A DNA stretch of 38,257 nt from a virus. The notes beneath the pieces were generated by a model. That model made no database searches. It was given only the letters and a program-made list of their open reading frames with translations, and had not been told where the DNA came from. The position numbers and the translations under genes were made by a program. Positions 21,587 through 29,689 of this stretch are shown piece after piece. The stretch spans positions 1 through 38,257 of IMG/VR virus record IMGVR_UViG_3300020160_002672, one strand, 5' to 3'. Position 1 is the first letter of the stretch. Each line of letters begins with the position of its first letter.

Positions 21587-22085
21587 ATTAAGTGATAAAG
21601 AACCAACCCAATATGATGGGTTGGTTTTCTTTCATACTGAATATGTAGATGAGACTAATATTAGTAGTCTTACGATTAAAATCATAGACGATAAAAATCT
21701 ACCACAAAAAACACTGGGTTTACGCAGGCTTGCACTACAAAAAGACCCAAAAATAAAATTACATAAAATATCAACCGCAATATATTTTTTAGCTGATTTA
21801 ATAAAACTTGCAAAAGCTACTACTTGGTTTATAGATAATAGTGGCAAAGTATTTCAGTGGAAAAAATATACGCGCGCCAAACTCACCGCAAAAAAGATTC
21901 GTCAAGTTTTACCCGCAGATGGCATAGGGTGTGTACTAGAAGTAGAAGGTCTATCTCAAAGATTTAAATGCTTACACCGACCCGAAAGCTTTCAAGAGTA
22001 TGCAGTATTTTTACTAATAAATAAAATGCACTTATTATACGGTCTTAGCGAAACTGCTACAAACGATAGTTGGAGACTAGTATAA
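21519..22085 (+). CDS. hypothetical protein between polymerase and helicase
   Basis: The frame is open from TTG 21513 and overlaps the polymerase 3' end. No start has a well-placed ribosome site, so ATG 21519 is provisional. The conserved-looking part begins ITWPVYKLSDKEPTQYDGLV, with YVDETNISSLTIKIIDD, then LRRLALQKDP and a long positively charged section (KKYTRAKLTAKKIRQV). The late ALEVEG-like strand and CLHRPESFQEYAVFLL suggest an alpha/beta fold. The function is unknown. Its stop overlaps the helicase ATG by one base. Confidence 0.5.
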   Translation: MTIALDTLTKFTALQEITWPVYKLSDKEPTQYDGLVFFHTEYVDETNISSLTIKIIDDKNLPQKTLGLRRLALQKDPKIKLHKISTAIYFLADLIKLAKATTWFIDNSGKVFQWKKYTRAKLTAKKIRQVLPADGIGCVLEVEGLSQRFKCLHRPESFQEYAVFLLINKMHLLYGLSETATNDSWRLV

Positions 22086-23374
22086 TGCCTAAAGCAATTA
22101 TATCAAACAGAATTTATATGGATGATCCTGGGTCTGACCACCTAAAAAAGATTATCAAAACTCTAACATATAAAATTGCAAAAGACACTGGCTCAAAGAA
22201 ATTTTTTGCCATAGAAACTATAAAAAACTACAAGATGTTGCCCAAAGGTATCGTTAGTATACCACAAGGCAGACAGGACTTGATTCCCGAAAATTTCGAA
22301 ATTATAGATAAGCGGAGTTTAGTTACTGTTCCTTTTCCTGAGCCACTACACAGTCTACGAGACGACCAAGTACTAATCTATGATAAAGTAGATGATACTT
22401 GTTTCATTAATGCACTGCCAGGCTGGGGCAAGACATTTACTGCCCTGCACTTAGCACATAAGTTTGGTCAGCGTACTTTAGTTATTACCCACACTGCTGC
22501 ACTAAGAGATCAGTGGATAGAAGAAGTAAAAATCTTATTTGGTATGACTGCTGGAGTAATTGGCGGCGGTGAGTTTGACATTGAAGACAGGGCAATAGTA
22601 GTAGGAAACATACAGTCCGTAGTTAAACATCTAGCAACTTTATCAAAAGAATTTGGTACAGTTATAATGGATGAAGCACACCACTGTCCTGCCACTACTT
22701 TTTCCACAACAGTAGACAGTTTTTACGCTAGATACAGAATTGCTCTTTCGGGTACAATGATTCGTAAAGACGGTAAGCACATATTATTTCCTGATTATTT
22801 TGGTACTCATGTATTAAAACCTCCGGAAGCTAATACACTTATTCCTAAAATCAGAATAGTTAAAAGTGGTATAACACTAAAGGCAGGTGCAACTTGGGTA
22901 GAAAAAATCAATGATTTGTGTGAAAACGATAAATACCGACAATTTGTTGCTGGTATAGCAAATATAGAAATTGATAATGGTCACTCTGTATTGATTATTG
23001 CAGATAGAGTTGAATTTTTACAAAAGGTCAAAGAATATGTTGGAGAAACGTGTTTGTTGGTTACTGGAACCGAAGGCGACAGAGATCAAGCAAAACAACA
23101 AATCCTCAATGGAGAAAAGAAAGCCATTGCAGGATCAAGGCAAATCTTTTCAGAAGGCATTTCTATTAATGCCTTATCGTGCGTTATTTTAGCAGTGCCT
23201 ATGTCTAATGATAGCTTATTAGAACAAATCATAGGTAGAATTCAAAGAATTTTTCCAGGAAAATTAAATCCCTTAGTAATAGATATTAACTTTGCTGGTT
23301 ATGCTGATAAAAAACAAAACAATGATAGGCTTGGTCTTTATATGCGTAAAGGTTGGCAAATAACTACCATATAA
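22085..23374 (+). CDS. SF2 DNA helicase (UvsW-like/RadD-like)
   Basis: The start is set at ATG 22085 (MPKAIISNRIYMDD), which overlaps the previous stop by one base; the frame extends to 22070 without better support. 429 residues: an N-terminal phage-type domain, Walker A LPGWGKTF (111-118), motif Ia VITHTAAL, DEAHH (196-200) as Walker B, LSGTMIRKDG as motif III, and in the second RecA lobe LIIADRVEF, IFSEGISINAL and the arginine-finger motif QIIGRIQR. This order fits UvsW/RecG-like phage helicases that remodel branched DNA. It would work with the SbcCD-like pair and resolvase. Confidence 0.9.
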   Translation: MPKAIISNRIYMDDPGSDHLKKIIKTLTYKIAKDTGSKKFFAIETIKNYKMLPKGIVSIPQGRQDLIPENFEIIDKRSLVTVPFPEPLHSLRDDQVLIYDKVDDTCFINALPGWGKTFTALHLAHKFGQRTLVITHTAALRDQWIEEVKILFGMTAGVIGGGEFDIEDRAIVVGNIQSVVKHLATLSKEFGTVIMDEAHHCPATTFSTTVDSFYARYRIALSGTMIRKDGKHILFPDYFGTHVLKPPEANTLIPKIRIVKSGITLKAGATWVEKINDLCENDKYRQFVAGIANIEIDNGHSVLIIADRVEFLQKVKEYVGETCLLVTGTEGDRDQAKQQILNGEKKAIAGSRQIFSEGISINALSCVILAVPMSNDSLLEQIIGRIQRIFPGKLNPLVIDINFAGYADKKQNNDRLGLYMRKGWQITTI

Positions 23375-23384
23375 AAAAATTAAC

Positions 23385-23413
23385 TTGCAATACAGCTGTT
23401 AATCTGTTATAAT
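23385..23413 (+). promoter_or_regulatory. promoter, TTGCAA-17-TATAAT
   Basis: -35 TTGCAA (23385-23390), 17-bp spacer, -10 TATAAT (23408-23413), 19 bases before the next ATG. Confidence 0.82.
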
Positions 23414-23432
23414 AATCATTAAGTTACAGAAT

Positions 23433-23828
23433 ATGACTTTTTTCTTTAACCTTTCAGTTTTAGAGTCTGAAACTAAAAACGATCCTAACTTAATTGTTGA
23501 AAAACTTCGTTTGCATTTTACTAAAAAATCTATACCAAAAAATTACTTATCTAAAATTAAACCCATTAGTAATTTAGTTGGTAATAGTTTTTTAGTAAAC
23601 CCTGCAGACTTATTTGCAGATAGAACAACTGATATAATTTATAAATCACAGTACATACAGTTAGCCGGAAGACGCGATTACAGCTCTTACAAACTTTACA
23701 ATATTAATTACTTAGACTTATCTTATTTTAAAGATATTGATATAGACAAAATAATTACTAATCCGCTACTAACTATAACAAAAAACAAAATACACTTCAA
23801 ATACGAGGACATTAAAAATGGCAATTAG
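23433..23828 (+). CDS. conserved phage protein upstream of SSB
   Basis: 131 residues, Lys/Asn/Ile-rich. A central run NSFLVNPADLF then QYIQLAGRRDYSSYKLYN, and a C-terminal TNPLLTITKNKIHFKYED, recall a conserved hypothetical protein of several marine phages found next to the gp32-like gene. The function is unknown. Its 3' end overlaps the SSB start by 11 bases, so co-expression and a replisome role are likely. Confidence 0.55.
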   Translation: MTFFFNLSVLESETKNDPNLIVEKLRLHFTKKSIPKNYLSKIKPISNLVGNSFLVNPADLFADRTTDIIYKSQYIQLAGRRDYSSYKLYNINYLDLSYFKDIDIDKIITNPLLTITKNKIHFKYEDIKNGN

Positions 23829-24465
23829 CTTTAAGAACACTAAAGGTAAAGCGCAATCAAACAAAGTAGAGGCTTATGAGTACAAAGACGGCGAAAACTC
23901 AGTTCGCTTAATTGGTGGACTCTTACCACGCTACATTTATTGGATTAAAGGCACTAACAATAAAGATATTCCTGTTGAGTGTCTGGCTTTTAGCAGAGAA
24001 AAAGAAAAATTTGATAATCTAGAAGTAGATCATGTACCAAAATTCTTTCCCGAACTAAAATGCACTTGGTCATACACAGTAAACTGTATTGACCCTAAGG
24101 ATGGCAAAGTTAAGGCACTTAACCTTAAAAAGAAATTGTTTGAACAGATTATGACAGCAGCCGAAGATTTAGGCGATCCAACTGATTTTGATAGTGGTTG
24201 GGATGTTGTTTTTAAACGAGTTAAAACTGGCCCTTTACCATTTAACGTTGAATACCAACTGCAAGTACTTCGTTGCAAGTCACGCCCCCTATCGGACGCA
24301 GAGCGTGAACTAGCTGCCACCAGTAAAGCTATTGATGAAAAGTATCCTCGTCCAACCGCTGATGAAGTTTTAGCCCTGTTAACCAAAGTTACTACAAACA
24401 GTGACGATGAAGCAGACGAAGGCGCTTCAGAATCTGAGCGTGAAGCCGTTAAAGACTTAGGTTAA
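23818..24465 (+). CDS. single-stranded DNA-binding protein (gp32-like)
   Basis: 215 residues. The N-terminus is basic with a KNTKGKAQSNKVE segment; the core has NSVRLIGGLLPRYIYWIKGT, VECLAFSREKEKF, and aromatic strands (KCTWSYTVNCIDPKDG) of an OB-like fold; then RPLSDAERELA and an acidic C-terminal tail (SDDEADEGASESEREAVKDLG). An acidic tail for partner binding is shared by SSB and gp32. No zinc motif like that of T4 gp32 is clear, so the class is inferred from the core pattern, tail and location next to gp47/gp46. Confidence 0.75.
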   Translation: MAISFKNTKGKAQSNKVEAYEYKDGENSVRLIGGLLPRYIYWIKGTNNKDIPVECLAFSREKEKFDNLEVDHVPKFFPELKCTWSYTVNCIDPKDGKVKALNLKKKLFEQIMTAAEDLGDPTDFDSGWDVVFKRVKTGPLPFNVEYQLQVLRCKSRPLSDAERELAATSKAIDEKYPRPTADEVLALLTKVTTNSDDEADEGASESEREAVKDLG

Positions 24466-24470
24466 AAATT

Positions 24471-24510
24471 ATAGCCCGCAAAACTTTATGCTTTGCGGGC
24501 TATTTTGTCT
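24471..24510 (+). terminator. rho-independent terminator after SSB
   Basis: ATAGCCCGCAAA (24471-24482) pairs with TTTGCGGGCTAT (24492-24503), a perfect 12-bp stem with a 9-base loop and a short T-rich tail. Confidence 0.92.
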
Positions 24511-24517
24511 ATAAAAT

Positions 24518-25483
24518 ATGAAAATACTATTCACAGCCGATGTACATATAAAATTAGGTCAGAAAAACGTACCTATTGAGTGGGCAAAAAATCGTTTTCG
24601 TTTGTTTGTTGAGCAGTTTCAACAAATGCAAGAAGGGGCTGATTTAGTAATTATTGGTGGCGATGTTTTTGACAGATTACCAACAATGGATGAAGTTGAA
24701 CTTTATTTTGACTTTGTGGCTAGTTTTACAAAGCCAACCATTATATATTCTGGCAATCACGAAATGCTAAAGAAAGACACTACTTTCTTAACAAACCTTA
24801 AAAAATCAACCAATAGATTAAATTCACTAGTAGAAGTCATTGATGATTTTTACAGTTACAATAATATTGATTTTATTCCGTACAACAAACTAAAAGAGTT
24901 TGAGAAAGCCCCTCACTTAACGCACGGTAAGATTTTGTGTACCCATGTTCGTGGTGAGATTCCACCACACGTTAAACCAGAAATTGATTTAACTCTTTTT
25001 AACCGCTGGAACATAGTTTTGGCAGGTGACTTGCACTCATATGAAAACTCTCAACGTAATATTCTTTATCCTGGCAGCCCTTATACTACTAGTTTTCACC
25101 GCCAGCGAGTCGATACTGGCGCTATTCTCCTTGATGTTGATACTCTTGGTCATGAATGGATCAGGTTCGACCTACCGCAGCTTATCAAGAAAACGATCAC
25201 TGCCGAAGAGGCCTCCACCTCCGCCACAGCCACCTCCTTTGACCATACAGTGTATGAAGTGCAAGGCGATATGCAAGAACTAGGAGAGCTAGAAGATAGT
25301 GAACTTATTACTTCAAAAGTTATTAAGCGAGAAACAGACTCTGCACTTATACTAGACCCTGAAATGAGCCTAACTGAAGAAGTAAAAGAGTATTTAGCCT
25401 ATATTCTGGAACTACCAGAAGAAACCATAGAATCTGTACTAAAGGAGTTACAAAATCATGCGGAAAAATTTGAGTCACTTTAA
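24518..25483 (+). CDS. SbcD/gp47-like recombination nuclease subunit
   Basis: 321 residues with all five metallophosphoesterase motifs of Mre11/SbcD: TADVHIKLG (residues 6-14), IIGGDVFDR (46-54), SGNHEM (77-82), CTHVRGEIPPH and AGDLHSYEN, then LYPGSPYTTSF. The C-terminal part is acidic and helical. Together with the SbcC-like ATPase two genes downstream it forms the gp47/gp46 complex that resects DNA ends for phage recombination. The start has no strong ribosome site and lies 7 bases past the terminator. Confidence 0.93.
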   Translation: MKILFTADVHIKLGQKNVPIEWAKNRFRLFVEQFQQMQEGADLVIIGGDVFDRLPTMDEVELYFDFVASFTKPTIIYSGNHEMLKKDTTFLTNLKKSTNRLNSLVEVIDDFYSYNNIDFIPYNKLKEFEKAPHLTHGKILCTHVRGEIPPHVKPEIDLTLFNRWNIVLAGDLHSYENSQRNILYPGSPYTTSFHRQRVDTGAILLDVDTLGHEWIRFDLPQLIKKTITAEEASTSATATSFDHTVYEVQGDMQELGELEDSELITSKVIKRETDSALILDPEMSLTEEVKEYLAYILELPEETIESVLKELQNHAEKFESL

Positions 25484-25718
25484 AGCCGAAGTTTGGTCAC
25501 AAACAAATTGCCCTGCTTGCACAGAAGCAAAACGATTATTAGAACAACGAGCAATTACCTATGTAGAGTGTATGATAGGTATTAACGGGTATTCAAAAAA
25601 AGATTTAATTCAAAAAGTACCTGATGCACGTAGTGTTCCGCAAATATTTTTAAACGGAAAATATCTTGGCGGATTACAGGAATTGAAAAAAGAACTATTA
25701 GAACATGATAACAATTAA
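25458..25718 (+). CDS. glutaredoxin
   Basis: 86 residues with the glutaredoxin fold: EVWSQTNCPAC with redox Cys18 and Cys21, a TYVECMIG strand, DARSVPQIFLNGKYLGG with the cis-Pro, and a final helix LQELKKELLEH. AGGAG is upstream of the ATG. It overlaps gp47 by 26 bases and gp46 by 14 bases. It probably supplies electrons to the class II ribonucleotide reductase encoded downstream, or to host targets; the CPAC active site is atypical compared with CPYC. Confidence 0.92.
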   Translation: MRKNLSHFKAEVWSQTNCPACTEAKRLLEQRAITYVECMIGINGYSKKDLIQKVPDARSVPQIFLNGKYLGGLQELKKELLEHDNN

Positions 25719-27543
25719 AAAATTAAGTTGGAGTAATGCTTTTAGTTATGGAAAAGATAATACTATTGATTTCATTGCTTCACCACTAACACAGTTAGTG
25801 GGTCGCAATGGTCATGGAAAAAGTTCAATTGCTCTTATCTTAGAAGAAGTGCTTTTTAATAAAAACTCAAAAGGCATTAAAAAAGCTGACATATTAAACA
25901 GATATATAAAAGATAAAACATATACTATTGAACTAGACTTTGAGCGTGACGGCGTAGAGTACAAGATAAAAACTTCTCGCGGTACTGCTCAGACTGTTAA
26001 GTTATTTAAAAGTGACATAGATATAAGTGCTCACACAGCAACAGCAACCTATAAAATGATTGAAGACATTCTTGGTTTTGATCACAAGACTTTTGCACAA
26101 ATTGTTTATCAAAGCAATGCGTCTAGTCTTGAGTTTTTAACTGCTGCAGATACTGCCAGAAAAAAGTTTCTTATAGAAATCCTAAATTTAGGCAAGTATA
26201 GTCGTGCACAAGAAGTATTCAAAGACGTTGCACAAGATTTAACTAAAGACATTGCATCTACACAATCACAAGTTAATACAGTCAACAGCTGGTTAGATAA
26301 GTATTCGAACATGGATTTATCTCACAAAGAATATTGTGAAGTACCGGTTCTAGACGATGACATGATAACTGTGGCTGCAGAACTTGACAATCAAATTCGT
26401 GGGCTAGAATCTACCAACAAAAAGATTACGCAAAACAACACTTACAAACAAATACAAAGCAACATTAAACTATTTCCACTACCAGAGACTCCTGTAGATA
26501 CAGTTAGTGTGCTTAATCCAGAAATAAAACAACTTAATACCAGCTCTATTGAGTTAGCAAAGTCTGTTAAAGATGCAGATGCTTTTGTTAAAAAGATAGG
26601 TGCTCTACAAGGAACCTGTCCTACTTGCCTACAAACTATTGATGAAGAAAAAATTGCAGCACTAGTAGCGGAACAACATGCTATAATAGTGAGTGCAGCT
26701 GCAAAAATAGCTAATATTAACACTCGACTTAATGAAATAGATGCAATTGAACAAGAGTTTACTAATAAAACTGCAACATGGAAATCAGCTAATAAAGCAC
26801 GAGATGAGTGGGAAAAATATCATCAATTAATTAACCCTGATTTACAAGAAAATTTACTAGATAAAAACGAATTAGAGTCTAAATTTACAGCCGTACAAAC
26901 AGCAATAGCCAACCTTAAATCAACTATTGCCTTAGCAGAAAAGAAAAATGCTGTTGCTAGTGCTCACAATGCTAAAGTAGAAACTATTAGTAATCAATTA
27001 CTAGAAATGAATGCAGAACTTGAAGTTTATAGTTCAAAACTGCACGAATTAAGTGAAAAAATGTCTATAGTTAATGTTTTAACCAAAACGTTCTCAACTA
27101 CTGGTTTAGTGGCATATAAAATTGAGTGCTTAGTAAAAGACTTAGAAGAAATTACCAACAAGTACTTAATCGACTTATCTGATGGCAGATTCCAAATTGG
27201 TTTCAAAATATCAGCTAGCGATAAACTAAATGTGGTTATTACTGATAATGGCAAAGATATTGAGATCTTAGCACTATCAGGCGGTGAAAAAGCCAGAGTT
27301 AACGTGGCAACTTTATTAGCTATCAGAAAGCTAATGCAAACCTTATCTAGTTCAAGAATTAACTTATTGATCTTAGATGAAACTGTCGAAACACTAGACG
27401 TAGACGGCAAAGAAAAATTAGTAGAAGTATTGCTCAGAGAAGAGCATTTAAATACTTTTCTTGTTTCACACGGATTTACTCATCCACTATTAGAAAAAGT
27501 AAATGTGTCGAAACGCAACAACATCTCACAAATAGAGGTATAA
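25705..27543 (+). CDS. SbcC/gp46-like recombination ATPase
   Basis: 612 residues, an SMC-type ATPase. Walker A is GRNGHGKSS (33-41), with the start at ATG 25705. A zinc hook CPTC lies near residue 305 between two helical coiled-coil arms. The signature LSGGEKARV is near 524 and Walker B LLILDETVETLD near 554, followed by FLVSHGFTHP. It pairs with the gp47-like nuclease. The gene extends to 27543 and the next ATG follows after one base. Confidence 0.94.
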   Translation: MITIKKLSWSNAFSYGKDNTIDFIASPLTQLVGRNGHGKSSIALILEEVLFNKNSKGIKKADILNRYIKDKTYTIELDFERDGVEYKIKTSRGTAQTVKLFKSDIDISAHTATATYKMIEDILGFDHKTFAQIVYQSNASSLEFLTAADTARKKFLIEILNLGKYSRAQEVFKDVAQDLTKDIASTQSQVNTVNSWLDKYSNMDLSHKEYCEVPVLDDDMITVAAELDNQIRGLESTNKKITQNNTYKQIQSNIKLFPLPETPVDTVSVLNPEIKQLNTSSIELAKSVKDADAFVKKIGALQGTCPTCLQTIDEEKIAALVAEQHAIIVSAAAKIANINTRLNEIDAIEQEFTNKTATWKSANKARDEWEKYHQLINPDLQENLLDKNELESKFTAVQTAIANLKSTIALAEKKNAVASAHNAKVETISNQLLEMNAELEVYSSKLHELSEKMSIVNVLTKTFSTTGLVAYKIECLVKDLEEITNKYLIDLSDGRFQIGFKISASDKLNVVITDNGKDIEILALSGGEKARVNVATLLAIRKLMQTLSSSRINLLILDETVETLDVDGKEKLVEVLLREEHLNTFLVSHGFTHPLLEKVNVSKRNNISQIEV

Positions 27544-27544
27544 T

Positions 27545-27850
27545 ATGATTTTAGAAGAAATTAATGGTAGTGTAACTTGCACTATTACTCGCGAAAACGT
27601 TGGCCAAGTACAGCTTAGCGTTGGTGATTATTTTAGTGACCACGAAAGTGCAACACTAACAGCAATTGGTATTGGAAAAGTTATAGTACGGGTTGACCCT
27701 AACTGTACTTTTGAAGTACCTGGCGTAGAAGCTGAAGTTACAGAACTTGCTGTAGAAACTCCACCACAAGCACAACAAATAGCAATAGCCGATACAGTTG
27801 CTGCTACAGAAACTCCTGTTATTGTTTTTCCAACAAAAACGCAAGCATAA
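27545..27850 (+). CDS. hypothetical acidic protein, 101 aa
   Basis: Follows the SbcC-like gene with a one-base gap. The first 60 residues look like a small beta barrel (VTCTITRENVGQVQLSVGDY, then ATLTAIGIGKVIVRV); the rest is a Pro/Ala/Thr/Val-rich acidic tail. No family is recognised. Confidence 0.55.
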   Translation: MILEEINGSVTCTITRENVGQVQLSVGDYFSDHESATLTAIGIGKVIVRVDPNCTFEVPGVEAEVTELAVETPPQAQQIAIADTVAATETPVIVFPTKTQA

Positions 27851-27853
27851 TAA

Positions 27854-28306
27854 ATGGTAGATAGCAGAGCAAAAGGTGCTCGCACTGAAACTGTAGTACG
27901 TGATGCTCTTAAAAAGCACACAGGATTAGGTTGGGAAAGAGTTCCTGGATCAGGGGCTCTTGACCCTAAACATCAACTTAAGGGCGATTTATACGTGCCT
28001 GGTAGAACTAATCTGTGGTGTGTAGAAGTCAAAGGCTACGCAGAAGATCATATTTCTAGTGCTTTATTAACGGGTAAAAACCCACAATTAATAGAGTTTT
28101 GGAAACAGTCAGTGCGTCAAGGCCGCCAAGTAAACAAAAAACCCTTACTAATATTTAAATTTGACAGATCAAAGATATTTTCTGCATTTTTAGATATGCC
28201 TACAACTAATTACAGATACATATTTGCGTCAATTGACGAACACGAATTTTATGTGTCTTTGTTAGACGATTGGTTAGCTAATGAGCAACCACAATTTGTA
28301 ACTTGA
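27854..28306 (+). CDS. Hjc-like Holliday junction resolvase/PD-(D/E)XK nuclease
   Basis: 150 residues with the PD-(D/E)XK core of archaeal-type resolvases: a first helix SRAKGARTETVVRDALKKH carrying the glutamate, then VPGSGALDPKHQLKGDLYV (catalytic Asp), and WCVEVKGYAED (E-x-K). After the core there are FWKQSVRQGRQVNKKPLLIF and a C-terminal strand-helix. Junction cleavage is inferred from this motif order. It lies between gp46 and the flap nuclease, as expected for a recombination operon. Confidence 0.75.
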   Translation: MVDSRAKGARTETVVRDALKKHTGLGWERVPGSGALDPKHQLKGDLYVPGRTNLWCVEVKGYAEDHISSALLTGKNPQLIEFWKQSVRQGRQVNKKPLLIFKFDRSKIFSAFLDMPTTNYRYIFASIDEHEFYVSLLDDWLANEQPQFVT

Positions 28307-28331
28307 AATTTTTAGTAAATTAAGTTATAAT
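28303..28331 (+). promoter_or_regulatory. promoter, TTGAAA-17-TATAAT
   Basis: -35 TTGAAA (28303-28308), 17-bp spacer, -10 TATAAT (28326-28331). The -35 overlaps the stop codon of the resolvase gene. Confidence 0.82.
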
Positions 28332-28362
28332 ATACAATATTAAACAATAAATTAACACTAAA

Positions 28363-29208
28363 ATGAGCAAAAGTTTTCAACAAGTTACAGCACAAGAAAA
28401 TACCCTAATGGTTGTGGATGCCCTAAACTTAGCTTTTCGCTATAAACATAGCGGCGCTACTGATTTTGCTGAAGATTACTTACGAACAGTAGTTAGCTTA
28501 CAAAAAAGTTACAAAGCCTCAAAAGTTATCTTAGCTTGCGACCAAGGCTCATCAAGCTACCGCAAAGCAATTTATCCAGAATACAAGCAAAATCGTAAAG
28601 ACAAATTTGAAACTCAGACTGAGGCTGAAAAAGCAGCTTTTCAGTTATTTTTTGAAGACTTTCAAGCAGCTTTAGCACATATTGCAGAAAATACGCAATA
28701 CCCTGTTATCAAATTTCAAGGTGTTGAGGCAGACGACATAGCTGCGTACATTGTCAATAAAAAATCAAAATTACCGCTAGAAAATATTTGGCTTGTATCA
28801 AGTGATAAAGACTGGGATTTATTAGTTCAACCAAACGTATCAAGATTTAGTTATGTTACCAGAAAAGAAGTCACCATTGATAACTGGAATGACCACTATG
28901 ATTTTGAACCCAAAGACTACATTAGTATTAAGTGTCTTACAGGCGATAGTGGTGATAATGTTGCTGGCGTGCCTGGTATTGGGCCTAAGCGAGCCATTGG
29001 ACTTGTTAATAATTATGGGACTACTTACGATATTATTGCGAGTATTCCAATTAGTGGTAAATATAAATACATCGAAGCGCTGAACCAGTGCCGAGAACAA
29101 CTAATGTTAAACTATCAACTAATGGATTTGGTCACATACTGTGAAGAAGCTATTGGTGTAGATAACTGTAAACAAATAGACGAAACCCTAGAACTATACT
29201 TAAAATGA
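28363..29208 (+). CDS. 5'-3' exonuclease / flap endonuclease
   Basis: 281 residues of the FEN family: VVDALNLAFRYK (Asp18) near the N-terminus, CDQGSSSYRKAIYPEYKQNR (the arch/entry motif), GVEADDIAAYI, SSDKDWDLL (metal-site Asps) and LTGDSGDNVAGVPGIGPKRA, a helix-hairpin-helix. PolA here has no 5' nuclease domain, so this enzyme should remove RNA primers. The ATG is 31 bases after the -10, and the stop overlaps the dUTPase start. Confidence 0.93.
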   Translation: MSKSFQQVTAQENTLMVVDALNLAFRYKHSGATDFAEDYLRTVVSLQKSYKASKVILACDQGSSSYRKAIYPEYKQNRKDKFETQTEAEKAAFQLFFEDFQAALAHIAENTQYPVIKFQGVEADDIAAYIVNKKSKLPLENIWLVSSDKDWDLLVQPNVSRFSYVTRKEVTIDNWNDHYDFEPKDYISIKCLTGDSGDNVAGVPGIGPKRAIGLVNNYGTTYDIIASIPISGKYKYIEALNQCREQLMLNYQLMDLVTYCEEAIGVDNCKQIDETLELYLK

Positions 29209-29681
29209 GTAAATTTTTAAATATTAACCAAACCTACGACCACAATCGTGCTTGCGAAATCAAACAAATGCTGCCTTGTCTAGTAGAAGACAAACAATTT
29301 CTTCCAAAACGTGCTAACCCCACCGATGCTGGCGCAGATTTAATGAGTACGGAAGATTTGGAAATCTATCCTGGAGAACAAAAACTTGTTGGTACAGGAG
29401 TAGCGACAAAAATTCCAGAGGGCTACGCAGGCTTTATATTTAACAGAAGCAGTCAAGGAAAAAAGGGAATTACTATGCCTCATAGCGTAGGCGTCATTGA
29501 TGCGGACTATCGTGGCGAAATCAAAATTCTCTTAAAAAATATTTCCGAAGACCCGTATAAAATTCAACGCGGCGATAGAATTGCTCAGCTGGTTCTTATG
29601 CCAGTTTTGCTGCCTGAATTTACGGATATTTGGAACGACACAGAACGCGGTACTGGCGGCTTCGGCAGTACTGGTACATAA
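29205..29681 (+). CDS. dut: dUTPase (trimeric Dut family)
   Basis: 158 residues. The five conserved motifs are in order: NPTDAGADL (motif 1), FNRSSQGKKG (2), GVIDADYRGEI with the catalytic Asp (3), GDRIAQLVLMP (4), and RGTGGFGSTG (5). It hydrolyses dUTP to dUMP, keeping uracil out of phage DNA. The N-terminal 30 residues extend beyond the usual start of the fold. Confidence 0.95.
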   Translation: MSKFLNINQTYDHNRACEIKQMLPCLVEDKQFLPKRANPTDAGADLMSTEDLEIYPGEQKLVGTGVATKIPEGYAGFIFNRSSQGKKGITMPHSVGVIDADYRGEIKILLKNISEDPYKIQRGDRIAQLVLMPVLLPEFTDIWNDTERGTGGFGSTGT

Positions 29682-29689
29682 AGGAAATC

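Noticed and set aside
25026-25283. An 85-aa plus-strand frame inside the SbcD-like gene
   Set aside because: It is an out-of-frame shadow of a well-supported gene and has no ribosome site.
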